Origin: JAMXLO01 sp964427005
GTDB lineage: Bacteria; Pseudomonadota; Alphaproteobacteria; Acetobacterales; Acetobacteraceae
Reading direction: 5' to 3'
Length of the DNA: 64,000 nucleotides
Assembly: GCA_964427005.1 (NCBI GenBank)
Contig: CAYRTL010000001.1
Location: 148,584 to 212,583, forward strand
The position numbers and the translations under genes are program-made. A model generated the notes under the pieces. That model had not been told where the DNA came from. It saw only the letters and a program-made list of their open reading frames with translations, and ran no database searches. Positions 45,602 to 54,316 of this stretch are shown piece after piece (positions within the stretch are counted from its first letter, which is position 1; every line of letters begins with the position of its first letter).

Positions 45602-46536
45602 GACTTTGCCGGCCTCATGTACACCGACATGACGATGATGATCAGCGCCAGCGGCGGCAGCATGGCCAACGCGATCGATGCCCCCATCCCGAGCTGCCCG
45701 CCACCCATCGCCACGTCAAACGCATAGGTGGCGAACAGATGGGTAGCGTTGGCCGGCCCCCCGCGAGTTAGCACATAGACAAGCTGGAAGTCTGCGAATG
45801 TGAAAATCACCGAGAACATTGTCACTATGAAGATCACCGGCTTGAGCAGCGGCAAGGTCACGTAGCGGAAGCGCGAGACGGCGCTGGCACCGTCTATCGT
45901 CGCCGCCTCGTAGAGTTCCGGCGATATGGTCTGCAATCCCGCAAGCAATGTGATCGCGTAGAAGGGCAGACCGCGCCACGTGTTCACCACGATCAGTGAT
46001 GCCATCGCCCAGTACGGGTTCCCCAGCCAGGCCGGGCCCGGATTGGCCAGACCGGTGTGGATCAGGAACCAGTTGATAACGCTGAATGCCGGATCGAGGA
46101 TCCACATCCAGGAAATCGTGCTCAACACAGTCGGCACGATGAACGGCAGCAGCATCAGGGCTCGCGTGAGGTTCTTGAACCTGAAATCCTGGTTCATCAC
46201 CAGGGCGAGCCCCAGCCCGCCGACCATCTTCAACAGGGTCGCAACAAACGTGTAGACGAAGGTGTTCTGCGTCACCTGCCAGAATACCGGATCATGCCAG
46301 TCGGCAACGAAGTTCGCCAGACCGACGAACTCACCCGCCTTGGCGACAGGCCGGCTCTCGAGCGAGAGCCATATGCCGTAAAAGAACGGGTAGCCAACCA
46401 GCGCGCACAGGAACAACGCCGGCGGTGTCACCATCAGCCAACTGAACACTGCCTCGCGCTCGGTCCAGCGCCGGAATGCCGGCGCAAGCCGAATGCGGAC
46501 CGCAGGCGACGCGACCGATTGGCCGTGCGCGGACAC
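45598..46536 (-). CDS. Sugar ABC transporter permease (MalF/UgpA type)
   Basis: The 312-residue CUT1 permease has a leader-like N-terminus then FSWLMVTPPALFLCALVGYPFFYGIWLSL. The EAA loop is YEAATIDGASAVSRFRYVTLPLL. It is located 2 bp after the binding-protein gene and overlaps the second permease, forming a binding protein-permease-permease order. Substrate class is carbohydrate or polyol; identity unknown. Confidence 0.88.
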   Translation of the reverse strand: MSAHGQSVASPAVRIRLAPAFRRWTEREAVFSWLMVTPPALFLCALVGYPFFYGIWLSLESRPVAKAGEFVGLANFVADWHDPVFWQVTQNTFVYTFVATLLKMVGGLGLALVMNQDFRFKNLTRALMLLPFIVPTVLSTISWMWILDPAFSVINWFLIHTGLANPGPAWLGNPYWAMASLIVVNTWRGLPFYAITLLAGLQTISPELYEAATIDGASAVSRFRYVTLPLLKPVIFIVTMFSVIFTFADFQLVYVLTRGGPANATHLFATYAFDVAMGGGQLGMGASIALAMLPPLALIIIVMSVYMRPAKS

Positions 46537-46538
46537 CG

Positions 46539-47831
46539 TCAGGCCGATTTGTAAATCTGCTTAAGCTGCGCGTTCGCGTCCGCAATCACATCCTTGGTGG
46601 ACTTCCCCGCGCAGGCCTTGGCAAACATGTCAACCACGACGTATTTCGCCACGCTCTCCGACTGGGGGCGGCTGATCGGCGCCGGCCAGCCTGGCAGATG
46701 CGACGTGTTCAGCGAATCGCGATACGGCAGATTGCGCGGCTCCTTGTGCCATAGCGGAGCGTCATCGAACATGTGCAGATACGGACCGTAATAGCTGACG
46801 GCCACCTCATACCAGCCGCCCGCCTGCTTCGGATCCATTAGCCAGACCAGAAAGTCCTTGGCCGCTTTCTGGTCAGCCGCGTGTGTGAAGATCGCGTGGC
46901 TCCAGGGCGCGAGGATGTGGAATCGGCCCTTTGGGCCCTGCGGATTCATCGCCTGTCCGGTCACCTTGCCGATGTCAGGAAAGTCCTTGGCCGCCACATA
47001 AAGGATACTCTCGGCATTGTTGGTGCAGGAGATCTGCTCAGACAGGTAAGCCTTGTTGTTGGACGGATCGGTCCAGCCGAGTACGTCCTCAAACATGGTG
47101 TCCTGATAGAACTTGCGGCAGAAATCGACCGCGCGCGCCGTTTCGTCCGAATCGATCACGACGGTCTTGCCGTCCGGCTCCACCTCGCGCGCGCCGTACG
47201 ACCACAGCAGCGGGTAGAGCCAGCCATGGTTGTCGCCGAAGCCATGGCCGAGTTCAAAGCCGAACGGATGGCCCGCCTTCTTCAGCTTGGTGCCGGCCTC
47301 CAGCAATCCGTCCCAGGTGTCCGGAAATTCCTTGAAGCCGACTTCGGAGAACCAGTCCATGCGGTAGTTCATCAGCTGGCCGACATTGCCAAACGGGATG
47401 GCTTTCCACTTGCCATTGACGATCACGGCTTCCTTCGCCGCATCGTGCCAACCACCGCCCTTCTTGCCGATCTCTTCGGCAATGTCGCTCACATCGACCA
47501 GCTTCTCGTCGAACAGAAACGGCCAATTGAAGAACGTCAAGGTCATCTCGGGGCCAGATCCCGTCTCGGCCACAGTCGTGATGCGTGTCTGGAGTGAACC
47601 GACGCTAACGAGTTCATAGTTGATCTTGATGCCTGTCGCCTTCTCGTAGGCAGGCGCCAGCGTGTTCTTGAAGAACGCGTCATAGGCCGGGATGAACGAG
47701 TTCTCGTGCATCATGGTCATTGCCTTTGGCGCGGCACGCCCCGGCGCCCCAGCAAACATCGCGCCTGCGCCAGCCAAGGCGCTGATCTTCAGCACGTCGC
47801 GGCGCGAAGCCGCACGGACGATGTTGGCCAT
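46539..47831 (-). CDS. Extracellular sugar-binding protein of the CUT1 ABC transporter
   Basis: The 430-residue protein has a twin-arginine-like signal (RAASRRDVLKISALAGAGAMFAGAPGRAAP) and a type 1 solute-binding fold: TMMHENSFIPAYDAFFKN near the mature N-terminus and LDPKQAGG-like WLMDPKQAGGWYEVAVSYYG late. It is the periplasmic receptor for the two permeases that follow. The 82-bp space to the upstream phosphoribosyltransferase gene could hold a promoter. Confidence 0.85.
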   Translation of the reverse strand: MANIVRAASRRDVLKISALAGAGAMFAGAPGRAAPKAMTMMHENSFIPAYDAFFKNTLAPAYEKATGIKINYELVSVGSLQTRITTVAETGSGPEMTLTFFNWPFLFDEKLVDVSDIAEEIGKKGGGWHDAAKEAVIVNGKWKAIPFGNVGQLMNYRMDWFSEVGFKEFPDTWDGLLEAGTKLKKAGHPFGFELGHGFGDNHGWLYPLLWSYGAREVEPDGKTVVIDSDETARAVDFCRKFYQDTMFEDVLGWTDPSNNKAYLSEQISCTNNAESILYVAAKDFPDIGKVTGQAMNPQGPKGRFHILAPWSHAIFTHAADQKAAKDFLVWLMDPKQAGGWYEVAVSYYGPYLHMFDDAPLWHKEPRNLPYRDSLNTSHLPGWPAPISRPQSESVAKYVVVDMFAKACAGKSTKDVIADANAQLKQIYKSA

Positions 47832-47913
47832 CCCGTTCTCCCTCCACGATGCCGGGACTTGTTATGGAAGGACGTCCCGGCACTCGGACGTTATGGGGCA
47901 GAAACTGGTGAAG

Positions 47914-49083
47914 TCAACGGCGTGGCCGAGTGGTCGTGCGCAAGAGGAATTCGCGTCCGACCTTGACCAGCGGGACACCGTCGTACTCCACGATGTCGGC
48001 AGTGGCATAGGTCTCGTGCCAGGCATCGGGGATGAAGCTTCCGGTGCCCACCACGTCGATCGGAGCCTTGGCGTCTGCCATGACGCGGCACTTCTCAACG
48101 CCGAAGCCGGACGAGGCGACGATACGAGCTGCCGGATAGCCAGCCGCGTCCATTGCTTCGCGAAACCGCCAGATGGCAGCAGCCGACACGCCGGTGCCAA
48201 CGAGATATCGCAGCTCCGTCTCACTCCGATAGCGACGGATCGCCCCCGGTGCATGGCGTTCCAGCACCGCGTAGCTTTCCGGTGGATCAAGCCCTTCCAT
48301 GAAGCGGCCACCATGCGTGTCCAGCCGGAACGACAGCCGGCCAGTGCTGGCAAGATCTGGAAACCGCCGGCATACGGCCAATGCGTCGGTGATCTCGTGC
48401 CCGAAATAATCCGCCAGTACCGTCATCGGCTCGCCGGGGAACGTCTCATGGAACATCTCGGCGGCGCGCAGCGTGGAACCGGCATAGCCGATAAGCGAAT
48501 GCGGCATTGTGCCCATACCATGCGGCGCTTTGAACCAATGCGCCGTGCCATCGTTGGCGTTGCCGATGAACCCCTTGGCGCCTTCCCGCTTCGCGGCTTC
48601 GCTGCCGACGGATGCCGCGTAAGCCATCATCTCTTGCATTTCAGCGCCTGCGCAGTGCCGCGCCTCCATCGCGAGAAAGCCGACATCCGGCAGCGCGAGG
48701 CACATTTGGTACGCATTGTGCGCAGCGACAGATGCAGGGCCGATCTTCTGCAACATGATCGTCTCGAGATCGGACAACTGCGCCAGGCTGCCAGTGATGT
48801 ACATGAGCGGTTCACCGGCGCCGACCCAGGTCCCTTCCGCATACACCAGATCGATGTCGAACTTCGTTTGCCGCGCTGCTGCAACCGTCTCCAGCCAGCC
48901 CATCATCAATCGCGGAGCCGAGATGACCGGGCGCCGCATGAACACCGCATAGGTTACGCGCTTGTCGCCGAAGCGCTCGACGATACGGCGCGTGCGGTTG
49001 AAGTAGCTGTCAGTGCGGGCCGCGATATCCGCGTCGAGAGGATCCTCCTTCATCGCCATCGCCGGACTTTCCTCGACCTGCAC
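47914..49083 (-). CDS. pncB: Nicotinate phosphoribosyltransferase
   Basis: The 389-residue enzyme adds PRPP to nicotinate to begin NAD salvage. Family features are DSYFNRTRRIVERFGDKRVTYAVFMRR, EARHCAGAEMQEMMAYAASVG, GTMPHSLIGYAGS (with the phosphorylatable His context) and RIVASSGFGVEKCRVM with DVVGTGSFI (phosphate binding). It starts 11 bp after the DAHP synthase stop. The longer branch of the family (NAPRT/NAMPT-like) is an alternative, but chemistry is the same. Confidence 0.82.
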   Translation of the reverse strand: MQVEESPAMAMKEDPLDADIAARTDSYFNRTRRIVERFGDKRVTYAVFMRRPVISAPRLMMGWLETVAAARQTKFDIDLVYAEGTWVGAGEPLMYITGSLAQLSDLETIMLQKIGPASVAAHNAYQMCLALPDVGFLAMEARHCAGAEMQEMMAYAASVGSEAAKREGAKGFIGNANDGTAHWFKAPHGMGTMPHSLIGYAGSTLRAAEMFHETFPGEPMTVLADYFGHEITDALAVCRRFPDLASTGRLSFRLDTHGGRFMEGLDPPESYAVLERHAPGAIRRYRSETELRYLVGTGVSAAAIWRFREAMDAAGYPAARIVASSGFGVEKCRVMADAKAPIDVVGTGSFIPDAWHETYATADIVEYDGVPLVKVGREFLLRTTTRPRR

Positions 49084-49094
49084 GGCACCATCAG

Positions 49095-50492
49095 TTACTG
49101 CGCTGCGAACTGCACCTGTCCAGCCGCCCCACGCCGCTGCTTCAGTTCCTCGGCCACCAGGAACGCCAACTCCAATGACTGCTCGGCATTCAGACGAGGG
49201 TCACAGAACGTCTCATAACGCTCGGTCAGATCCGCCTCTGTGAGTTGATGTGCGCCTCCGGTGCATTCGGTGACGTTCTGGCCGGTCATTTCCACATGCA
49301 CGCCACCGCCCCAGGTACCCTCCGCGGCGTGAATATCGAAGAAGCTCCGCACCTCCGACAGAATCGCATCGAAACTGCGTGTCTTCAGCTTGGCAACGGT
49401 CGAGATCGTGTTTCCGTGCATCGGGTCGCACAGCCACACCACCTTGTGCCCTTCACGCTCTACCGCACGGATCAAGGCTGGCAGGCGCGCATGAACCTTG
49501 TCGTGCCCCATGCGGCTGATAAGCGTGATGCGGCCTGCTTCATTTGCAGGATTCAATCGCTCCAGAATGCGCAACAGATCATCGGGTTCCTGAGTCGGGC
49601 CGACTTTCATACCAAGCGGGTTCTTCACGCCGCGCAGGAACTCGACATGCGCACCCTCAAGCTGCCGCGTGCGATCACCGATCCACAGGAAATGCGCACT
49701 GCAGCCATACCAATCGCCCGTGGTGGAATCGATCCGCGTCAGCGCCTGCTCGTACGGCAGCAGCAGCGCCTCGTGGCTGATGTAGAAATCAGTTTCGCGC
49801 ATGTCGCGTGTTGTTGCGCTGGTCATGCCACAGGCCGCCATGAACGACAGCGTCTCATCAATACGATGCGCGAGATCCTGGTATCTCTCAGCCAGTGGCG
49901 ACCGCGCCACGAAGTCCAGGTTCCAGCGATGCACCTCGTGCAAATCGGCGTAGCCGCCGGAGGCGAAAGCGCGCAGCAGGTTCAGCGTGCTTGATGACTG
50001 GAAATAGCCGAACTCCATGCGTGCAGGATCAGGTGTACGCGCTTCGGCGGTGAATTCGGGCCCGTTGATGATGTCGCCGCGATAAGAGGGCAAGGTCACG
50101 GAACCCTGGGTTTCGCTATCGGATGAACGGGGTTTGGCGAATTGGCCGGCCATGCGGCCCATCTTCACCACCGGCAGCGAGGCGCCGAACGTCAGCACCA
50201 CCGACATCTGCAGCAGCACGCGGAACGTGTCGCGGATGATGTTCGCCGTGAAGTCGGCAAAACTTTCCGCGCAGTCGCCCCCTTGAAGAACGAACGCCCT
50301 GCCCTCGGCCGCGGCCGCCAGTTGCGCCTTCAGCCGCCGAGCCTCACCGGCGAACACCAGAGGCGGGTAGCGGCCGATCCGAGCCTCCATGGCCGCCAGC
50401 TTCTCGGGGTCCGGATAGGCCGGCACCTGCCGGATCGGGCAGGCGCGCCAGGAATCAGGCGCCCAGGTACGGGCGGGCATGGTATCGGGCAT
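49095..50492 (-). CDS. Class II 3-deoxy-7-phosphoheptulonate (DAHP) synthase
   Basis: The 465-residue enzyme condenses phosphoenolpyruvate and erythrose 4-phosphate at the head of the shikimate pathway. It is the plant/Mycobacterium-like type II: WAPDSWRACPIRQVPAYPD, FVLQGGDCAESFAD (metal-binding Cys), GRMAGQFAKPRSSDSE, GHKVVWLCDPMHGN and the late HVEMTGQNVTECTGG. ATG 50492 or 50480 could start it. Its neighbours are transporters and pncB rather than other aro genes. Confidence 0.92.
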   Translation of the reverse strand: MPDTMPARTWAPDSWRACPIRQVPAYPDPEKLAAMEARIGRYPPLVFAGEARRLKAQLAAAAEGRAFVLQGGDCAESFADFTANIIRDTFRVLLQMSVVLTFGASLPVVKMGRMAGQFAKPRSSDSETQGSVTLPSYRGDIINGPEFTAEARTPDPARMEFGYFQSSSTLNLLRAFASGGYADLHEVHRWNLDFVARSPLAERYQDLAHRIDETLSFMAACGMTSATTRDMRETDFYISHEALLLPYEQALTRIDSTTGDWYGCSAHFLWIGDRTRQLEGAHVEFLRGVKNPLGMKVGPTQEPDDLLRILERLNPANEAGRITLISRMGHDKVHARLPALIRAVEREGHKVVWLCDPMHGNTISTVAKLKTRSFDAILSEVRSFFDIHAAEGTWGGGVHVEMTGQNVTECTGGAHQLTEADLTERYETFCDPRLNAEQSLELAFLVAEELKQRRGAAGQVQFAAQ

Positions 50493-50551
50493 GACAAGGT
50501 CTCCTTGGCCGCCCTTATGTCGCGATTTTGACGAGAAGGCTACAGCAGCGA

Positions 50552-51523
50552 TCAGGCGGTCGCGCCTGCGTAGTGATGGCAGGAAACCACGCGCCCCGGC
50601 TCAATCTCGCGCTGTGGCGGTGGCACCTCGCGGCAGATCGGCATTGCCACCGGGCAACGGCCGACGAACTTGCAGCCCGCGTGGCCTGTCGCGGTCCGCT
50701 GGCTGCCAGGCTGTTCGTCCAGCCATGTGCGCTCCGTACTGACCTGCGGAATCGAAGCGATCAGCAGTTGCGTGTACGGATGCTTCGGCGTCTTCACCAC
50801 CAGTTCGACGTCGCCTGCCTCGGCGACCGAGGCGCGGTACAGCACGATTATCTCGTCGGCCACCTGATAGGCGGTGGCGAGATCGTGCGTGATGTAGATG
50901 ATCGAAATGCCACGCTCCTGATTGAGTTGGCGCAGCGAACCCAGAATCGTCGCGCGCAGTGACGCATCCACCATGGAGACCGGTTCATCGGCGACGATCA
51001 GATGTGGTCGCAGCAGCAGCGCACGGGCCACCATCACCCGCTGACGCTGGCCGCCGCTGAGTTGGTGTGGGTAGCGGCCGAGGATTTCCTCGGGCCGCAG
51101 ACCCACGGCACGCAGCGCATCCTCGATCAGGTTTCTGCCTTCCGCCTTCGATTTGGCCAGGCGGAACTTGGCAACCGGCGTCGTGAGCACATGGTCCACA
51201 CGATAGAACGGATTGTAGACCCCATACGGGTCCTGAAATATCGCCTGAATGTCGCGTCGGAACGAGCGGTGCTGAGCGCCAGACAGCGCATGCAAATCAC
51301 GCCCCTGATAAAGCACCTGGCCTGAGGTTGGCGGAACCAGACCAAGCAAGAGGCGCGCAAGCGTGGTCTTGCCGCTGCCGCTTTCGCCGACGATGGCAGT
51401 AACCGTGGGACGATCAGCATCAATGGTGATGGAAAAATCCTCGAGCGCTACATTGCTCTGACGATCGAGCAGACCACCACCAAAGGCCTTCGTCACATGG
51501 CGGGCTTCGAGCAGCGCAGTCAT
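50552..51523 (-). CDS. Peptide ABC transporter ATPase (DppF/OppF type)
   Basis: The 323-residue ATPase has Walker A VGESGSGKTTLARLL, signature HQLSGGQRQRVMVARALLL, Walker B LIVADEPVSMVDASLR and the C-terminal oligopeptide extension with Cys residues (GCKFVGRCPVAMPICRE) that often binds a cluster or metal. ATG 51523 is preferred to 51610, which lies within the upstream gene. It overlaps that gene by 4 bp. Last gene of the peptide-uptake set. Confidence 0.92.
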   Translation of the reverse strand: MTALLEARHVTKAFGGGLLDRQSNVALEDFSITIDADRPTVTAIVGESGSGKTTLARLLLGLVPPTSGQVLYQGRDLHALSGAQHRSFRRDIQAIFQDPYGVYNPFYRVDHVLTTPVAKFRLAKSKAEGRNLIEDALRAVGLRPEEILGRYPHQLSGGQRQRVMVARALLLRPHLIVADEPVSMVDASLRATILGSLRQLNQERGISIIYITHDLATAYQVADEIIVLYRASVAEAGDVELVVKTPKHPYTQLLIASIPQVSTERTWLDEQPGSQRTATGHAGCKFVGRCPVAMPICREVPPPQREIEPGRVVSCHHYAGATA

Positions 51524-52476
51524 GCAAAGTGACACGCTGCCTGAATGCCTGGCGCGATGTCGCGCAATTCGGGCCGTTCGCCGCGACAGCGCTCGTTGGC
51601 ACGAGGACAACGTGGATGGAATGCGCAGCCCGTCGGCAGATCGCGCAGCAGTGGCGCGAGCCCGGGAATACCTTGCATCATTCCCTTGCGCTGGAGCGAG
51701 GGGAGGCTGGCAATCAGCATTTGGGTATATGGATGCTTCGACTCAGTGATGATGTCGCGTATAGGCGCAACCTCCACCAGACGACCGGCATACATGACAC
51801 CGAGGCGATCGACGAACTGCGCCATCAATCCCATGTCGTGGCCTACCAGAATAACCGCCGCGCCCAGTTCCTGCTGCACGCGACCGAGCGTGGCCATCAC
51901 CTGGCGCTGCACGACAACATCCAGTGCGCTGGTAGGTTCGTCGGCAATGATCACCCTCGGGCGAAGACAGATCGCGATGGCAATGCACGCGCGCTGTTTC
52001 ATGCCCCCGGAAAGCTCGTGCGGATACCTGTCCGCGACCTCAGGCGGTAGCCCGACTTGACCAAGCAGGTCGCGAATGCGGGTCTCCAGATCCCGCTTTG
52101 GCAGGCTCATCCCATGATCACCCAAAGCGTCGGCGATCTGTGTTCGAATGCGCAGTACCGGATTGAGCGAGTTCATCGAGCCCTGCGGCACCAGCGCGAT
52201 GCCGGCGAGCCGCAGCCTACGGATCGCCTCATCCGATAGAGAAGAGAGCAAAGTGTCATCCAGCCACACTTCGCCGCCGTCTATACGACCGGGTGGTCGG
52301 ATCAGGCGCAGGATGGCAAGTGCCATGGTGGATTTGCCGGAGCCTGATTCCCCAGCCAACCCAAAGCGCTCGCGCGGGCGCAGGCTGAATGAGACACCGT
52401 CCACCGCACGGACGGCGCCGAGTGGATGGTCATACGAGACGCGCAGACCTTCCACGCGCAGGACGGGGGCGTTCAT
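51520..52476 (-). CDS. Peptide ABC transporter ATPase (DppD/OppD type)
   Basis: The 318-residue ATPase has Walker A AGESGSGKSTMALAIL, signature HELSGGMKQRACIAIAI, Walker B VIIADEPTSALDVVVQ and a C-terminal GCAFHPRCPRANERCRGE extension. Together with the DppF-type protein it forms the heterodimeric motor for the two permeases. It overlaps the DppC-type gene by 4 bp. Confidence 0.92.
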   Translation of the reverse strand: MNAPVLRVEGLRVSYDHPLGAVRAVDGVSFSLRPRERFGLAGESGSGKSTMALAILRLIRPPGRIDGGEVWLDDTLLSSLSDEAIRRLRLAGIALVPQGSMNSLNPVLRIRTQIADALGDHGMSLPKRDLETRIRDLLGQVGLPPEVADRYPHELSGGMKQRACIAIAICLRPRVIIADEPTSALDVVVQRQVMATLGRVQQELGAAVILVGHDMGLMAQFVDRLGVMYAGRLVEVAPIRDIITESKHPYTQMLIASLPSLQRKGMMQGIPGLAPLLRDLPTGCAFHPRCPRANERCRGERPELRDIAPGIQAACHFA

Positions 52477-53312
52477 ACGGATTGCCGGAGACGAGGATTG
52501 GCGATTTCGTCAAGGCCAACGGTGAGGAAGAACAGGCCGAGAAAGACGATGAGGATGATGACGATGGGCGCGACCCACCACCACCACCAACCGTTCAGGA
52601 TCGCGGCGTTGAAGTTGATCCAGTACAGCGTCATGCCAAGCGTCGGGGAATCCAAAGGTCCCAGACCGAGCACCTCCAAGCCGATCGAGGCGAGGATGGC
52701 CGCCGAGATCGCGTTGACGAGTGTCGCTGCCAGATAGGGCAGCAGGTTGGGCATCATCTCGCGGACAATGATTTCGGGGCCTGTCACGCCGTTGAGACGT
52801 GCGACTTCGATGTAGCCCCGTTCGCGCAGGGTCAATACCTGTGCTCGAATGGTGCGCGTTGGGCTCAGCCAGGCAAGGGAAGCTACGACAATCGCCATCT
52901 CATCCACGGTCAGGCCGCCGCGCACTGAGACTGCAATGATGATGAGCACGAGCAGGCCGGGAACAGTAAGACCGATATCGGCGACGCCCCGGATGACGGT
53001 ATCCGTTACTCCCCGATAGTAGCCCGCGATGAACGCGAGCACCGTCCCGATTCCAACGCCGAGGAAGCCGGCTATGAAACCGATCTTCAGCGTCAGCGGG
53101 GTGCCCGCCACCATGGCGGCGAGCAGATCGCGTCCCTGGCGGTCTGTGCCGAAAGGATGATCCCATGACGGCGGTTGCAACGCGCGCACCGAGAGTGGCC
53201 GCGCCAGGTCGGTGTCAACGGTCAGATTGCCGATGATGATGAATAGCGCGAGCAGCGACAGCAGCACGATGCCGACGGCAAGAGACAGATTGCGGCGGAG
53301 GTAGCGGATCAC
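52473..53312 (-). CDS. Peptide ABC transporter permease (DppC/OppC type)
   Basis: The 279-residue membrane protein has the N-terminal helix LAVGIVLLSLLALFIIIGNL, the DHPFGTDRQGRDLLAAMVAGTP motif and EAA loop YIEVARLNGVTGPEIIVREMMPNLL. GTG 53312 is preferred to ATG 53345: it overlaps the DppB-type stop as GTGA and has GGAGG directly upstream. The ATG would start inside the upstream gene. Confidence 0.9.
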   Translation of the reverse strand: MIRYLRRNLSLAVGIVLLSLLALFIIIGNLTVDTDLARPLSVRALQPPSWDHPFGTDRQGRDLLAAMVAGTPLTLKIGFIAGFLGVGIGTVLAFIAGYYRGVTDTVIRGVADIGLTVPGLLVLIIIAVSVRGGLTVDEMAIVVASLAWLSPTRTIRAQVLTLRERGYIEVARLNGVTGPEIIVREMMPNLLPYLAATLVNAISAAILASIGLEVLGLGPLDSPTLGMTLYWINFNAAILNGWWWWWVAPIVIILIVFLGLFFLTVGLDEIANPRLRQSV

Positions 53313-54313
53313 ACCCTCCGATACGAAATCCGCGGGTCCAGCCACGGATACACCACATCAAGGATCAGCGTCGCGAGGCCCAGCGCCACGATCACAGTGA
53401 ACACGATGCCCTGAATCAGGAAGTGGTCGTTCTCGCGAATCGCCTGAAACAGCAGCGCACCGATGCCGGGATAGCCGAAGATCACCTCGACCAGAACAGC
53501 GCCCGATAGGATCTGTCCAAGTGCCAGAGCCAATGCCGTCGTCTGCGGCAAAATGGCGTTCCGTAGGCAATATCGCAGAAATATCGTGGGGCTTTTCAGC
53601 CCCTTTGCTTCGGCGAAGGTCACGTAGTCTTCGCCCATTGTCGTCACCATCATCCCGCGCATCGCCAGCGCCCATCCTCCGGTCGCCACCAGGACAATCG
53701 ACAAAGCTGGCAGCAGCGCATGCGAAAGCACATCCCAGATGAAGCCGAGCGACAGCGAGGGCACGGCACCCGCGCTATACCCGCCGAATATCGGCAGCAG
53801 CGGCAACTGGAAGGCCAACAGGTACATCAGGATCAAGCCAAGCAGAAAGAACGGAATAGCGTGGAGCGCCCATAACGGCGGCATCAACCAGCGCATCCAT
53901 CCAGGTGCCCCTGGCCACGCAAGCAATGCGCCCAGCAGCGTGCCGATAGCGAATGAAAGCAGGGTCGTGGTGCCAAGAAGCCCCACGGTCCAAGGCACCG
54001 CTTCGGCTACCATCTGGCGCACCGTGCGCGGGTAGTTGGCAATCGAATAGTTGAAATCGAACTGTGCCGTGGAACGAAGATAGGTCAGGTATTGCTGCCA
54101 CAACGGCCTGTCGAGACCGAAGCGACGATCATACTCCTTGACCATGTCCTCGATCCCGGCATGCACGTAGCCGCCAAGCTGCGCCGACTGGAGCAATTTC
54201 GTGCGCACCGGATCCTGCCCCGAGAGCCGGGGCAGGAAGAAGTTCAGCGAGGCGGCCAGCCAGACGATAAGCAGGAAGACCCCAAAGCGGCGGGCGATAT
54301 AGGCAAGCTGCAT
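53309..54313 (-). CDS. Peptide ABC transporter permease (DppB/OppB type)
   Basis: The 334-residue permease begins MQLAYIARRFGVFLLIVWLA, followed by the periplasmic loop and an EAA loop DYVTFAEAKGLKSPTIFLRYCLRNA. The typical GAVLVEVIFGYPGIGALLFQAI segment is present. The start is 3 bp from the binding-protein stop, so expression is probably coupled. Confidence 0.92.
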   Translation of the reverse strand: MQLAYIARRFGVFLLIVWLAASLNFFLPRLSGQDPVRTKLLQSAQLGGYVHAGIEDMVKEYDRRFGLDRPLWQQYLTYLRSTAQFDFNYSIANYPRTVRQMVAEAVPWTVGLLGTTTLLSFAIGTLLGALLAWPGAPGWMRWLMPPLWALHAIPFFLLGLILMYLLAFQLPLLPIFGGYSAGAVPSLSLGFIWDVLSHALLPALSIVLVATGGWALAMRGMMVTTMGEDYVTFAEAKGLKSPTIFLRYCLRNAILPQTTALALALGQILSGAVLVEVIFGYPGIGALLFQAIRENDHFLIQGIVFTVIVALGLATLILDVVYPWLDPRISYRRV

Positions 54314-54316
54314 GCG

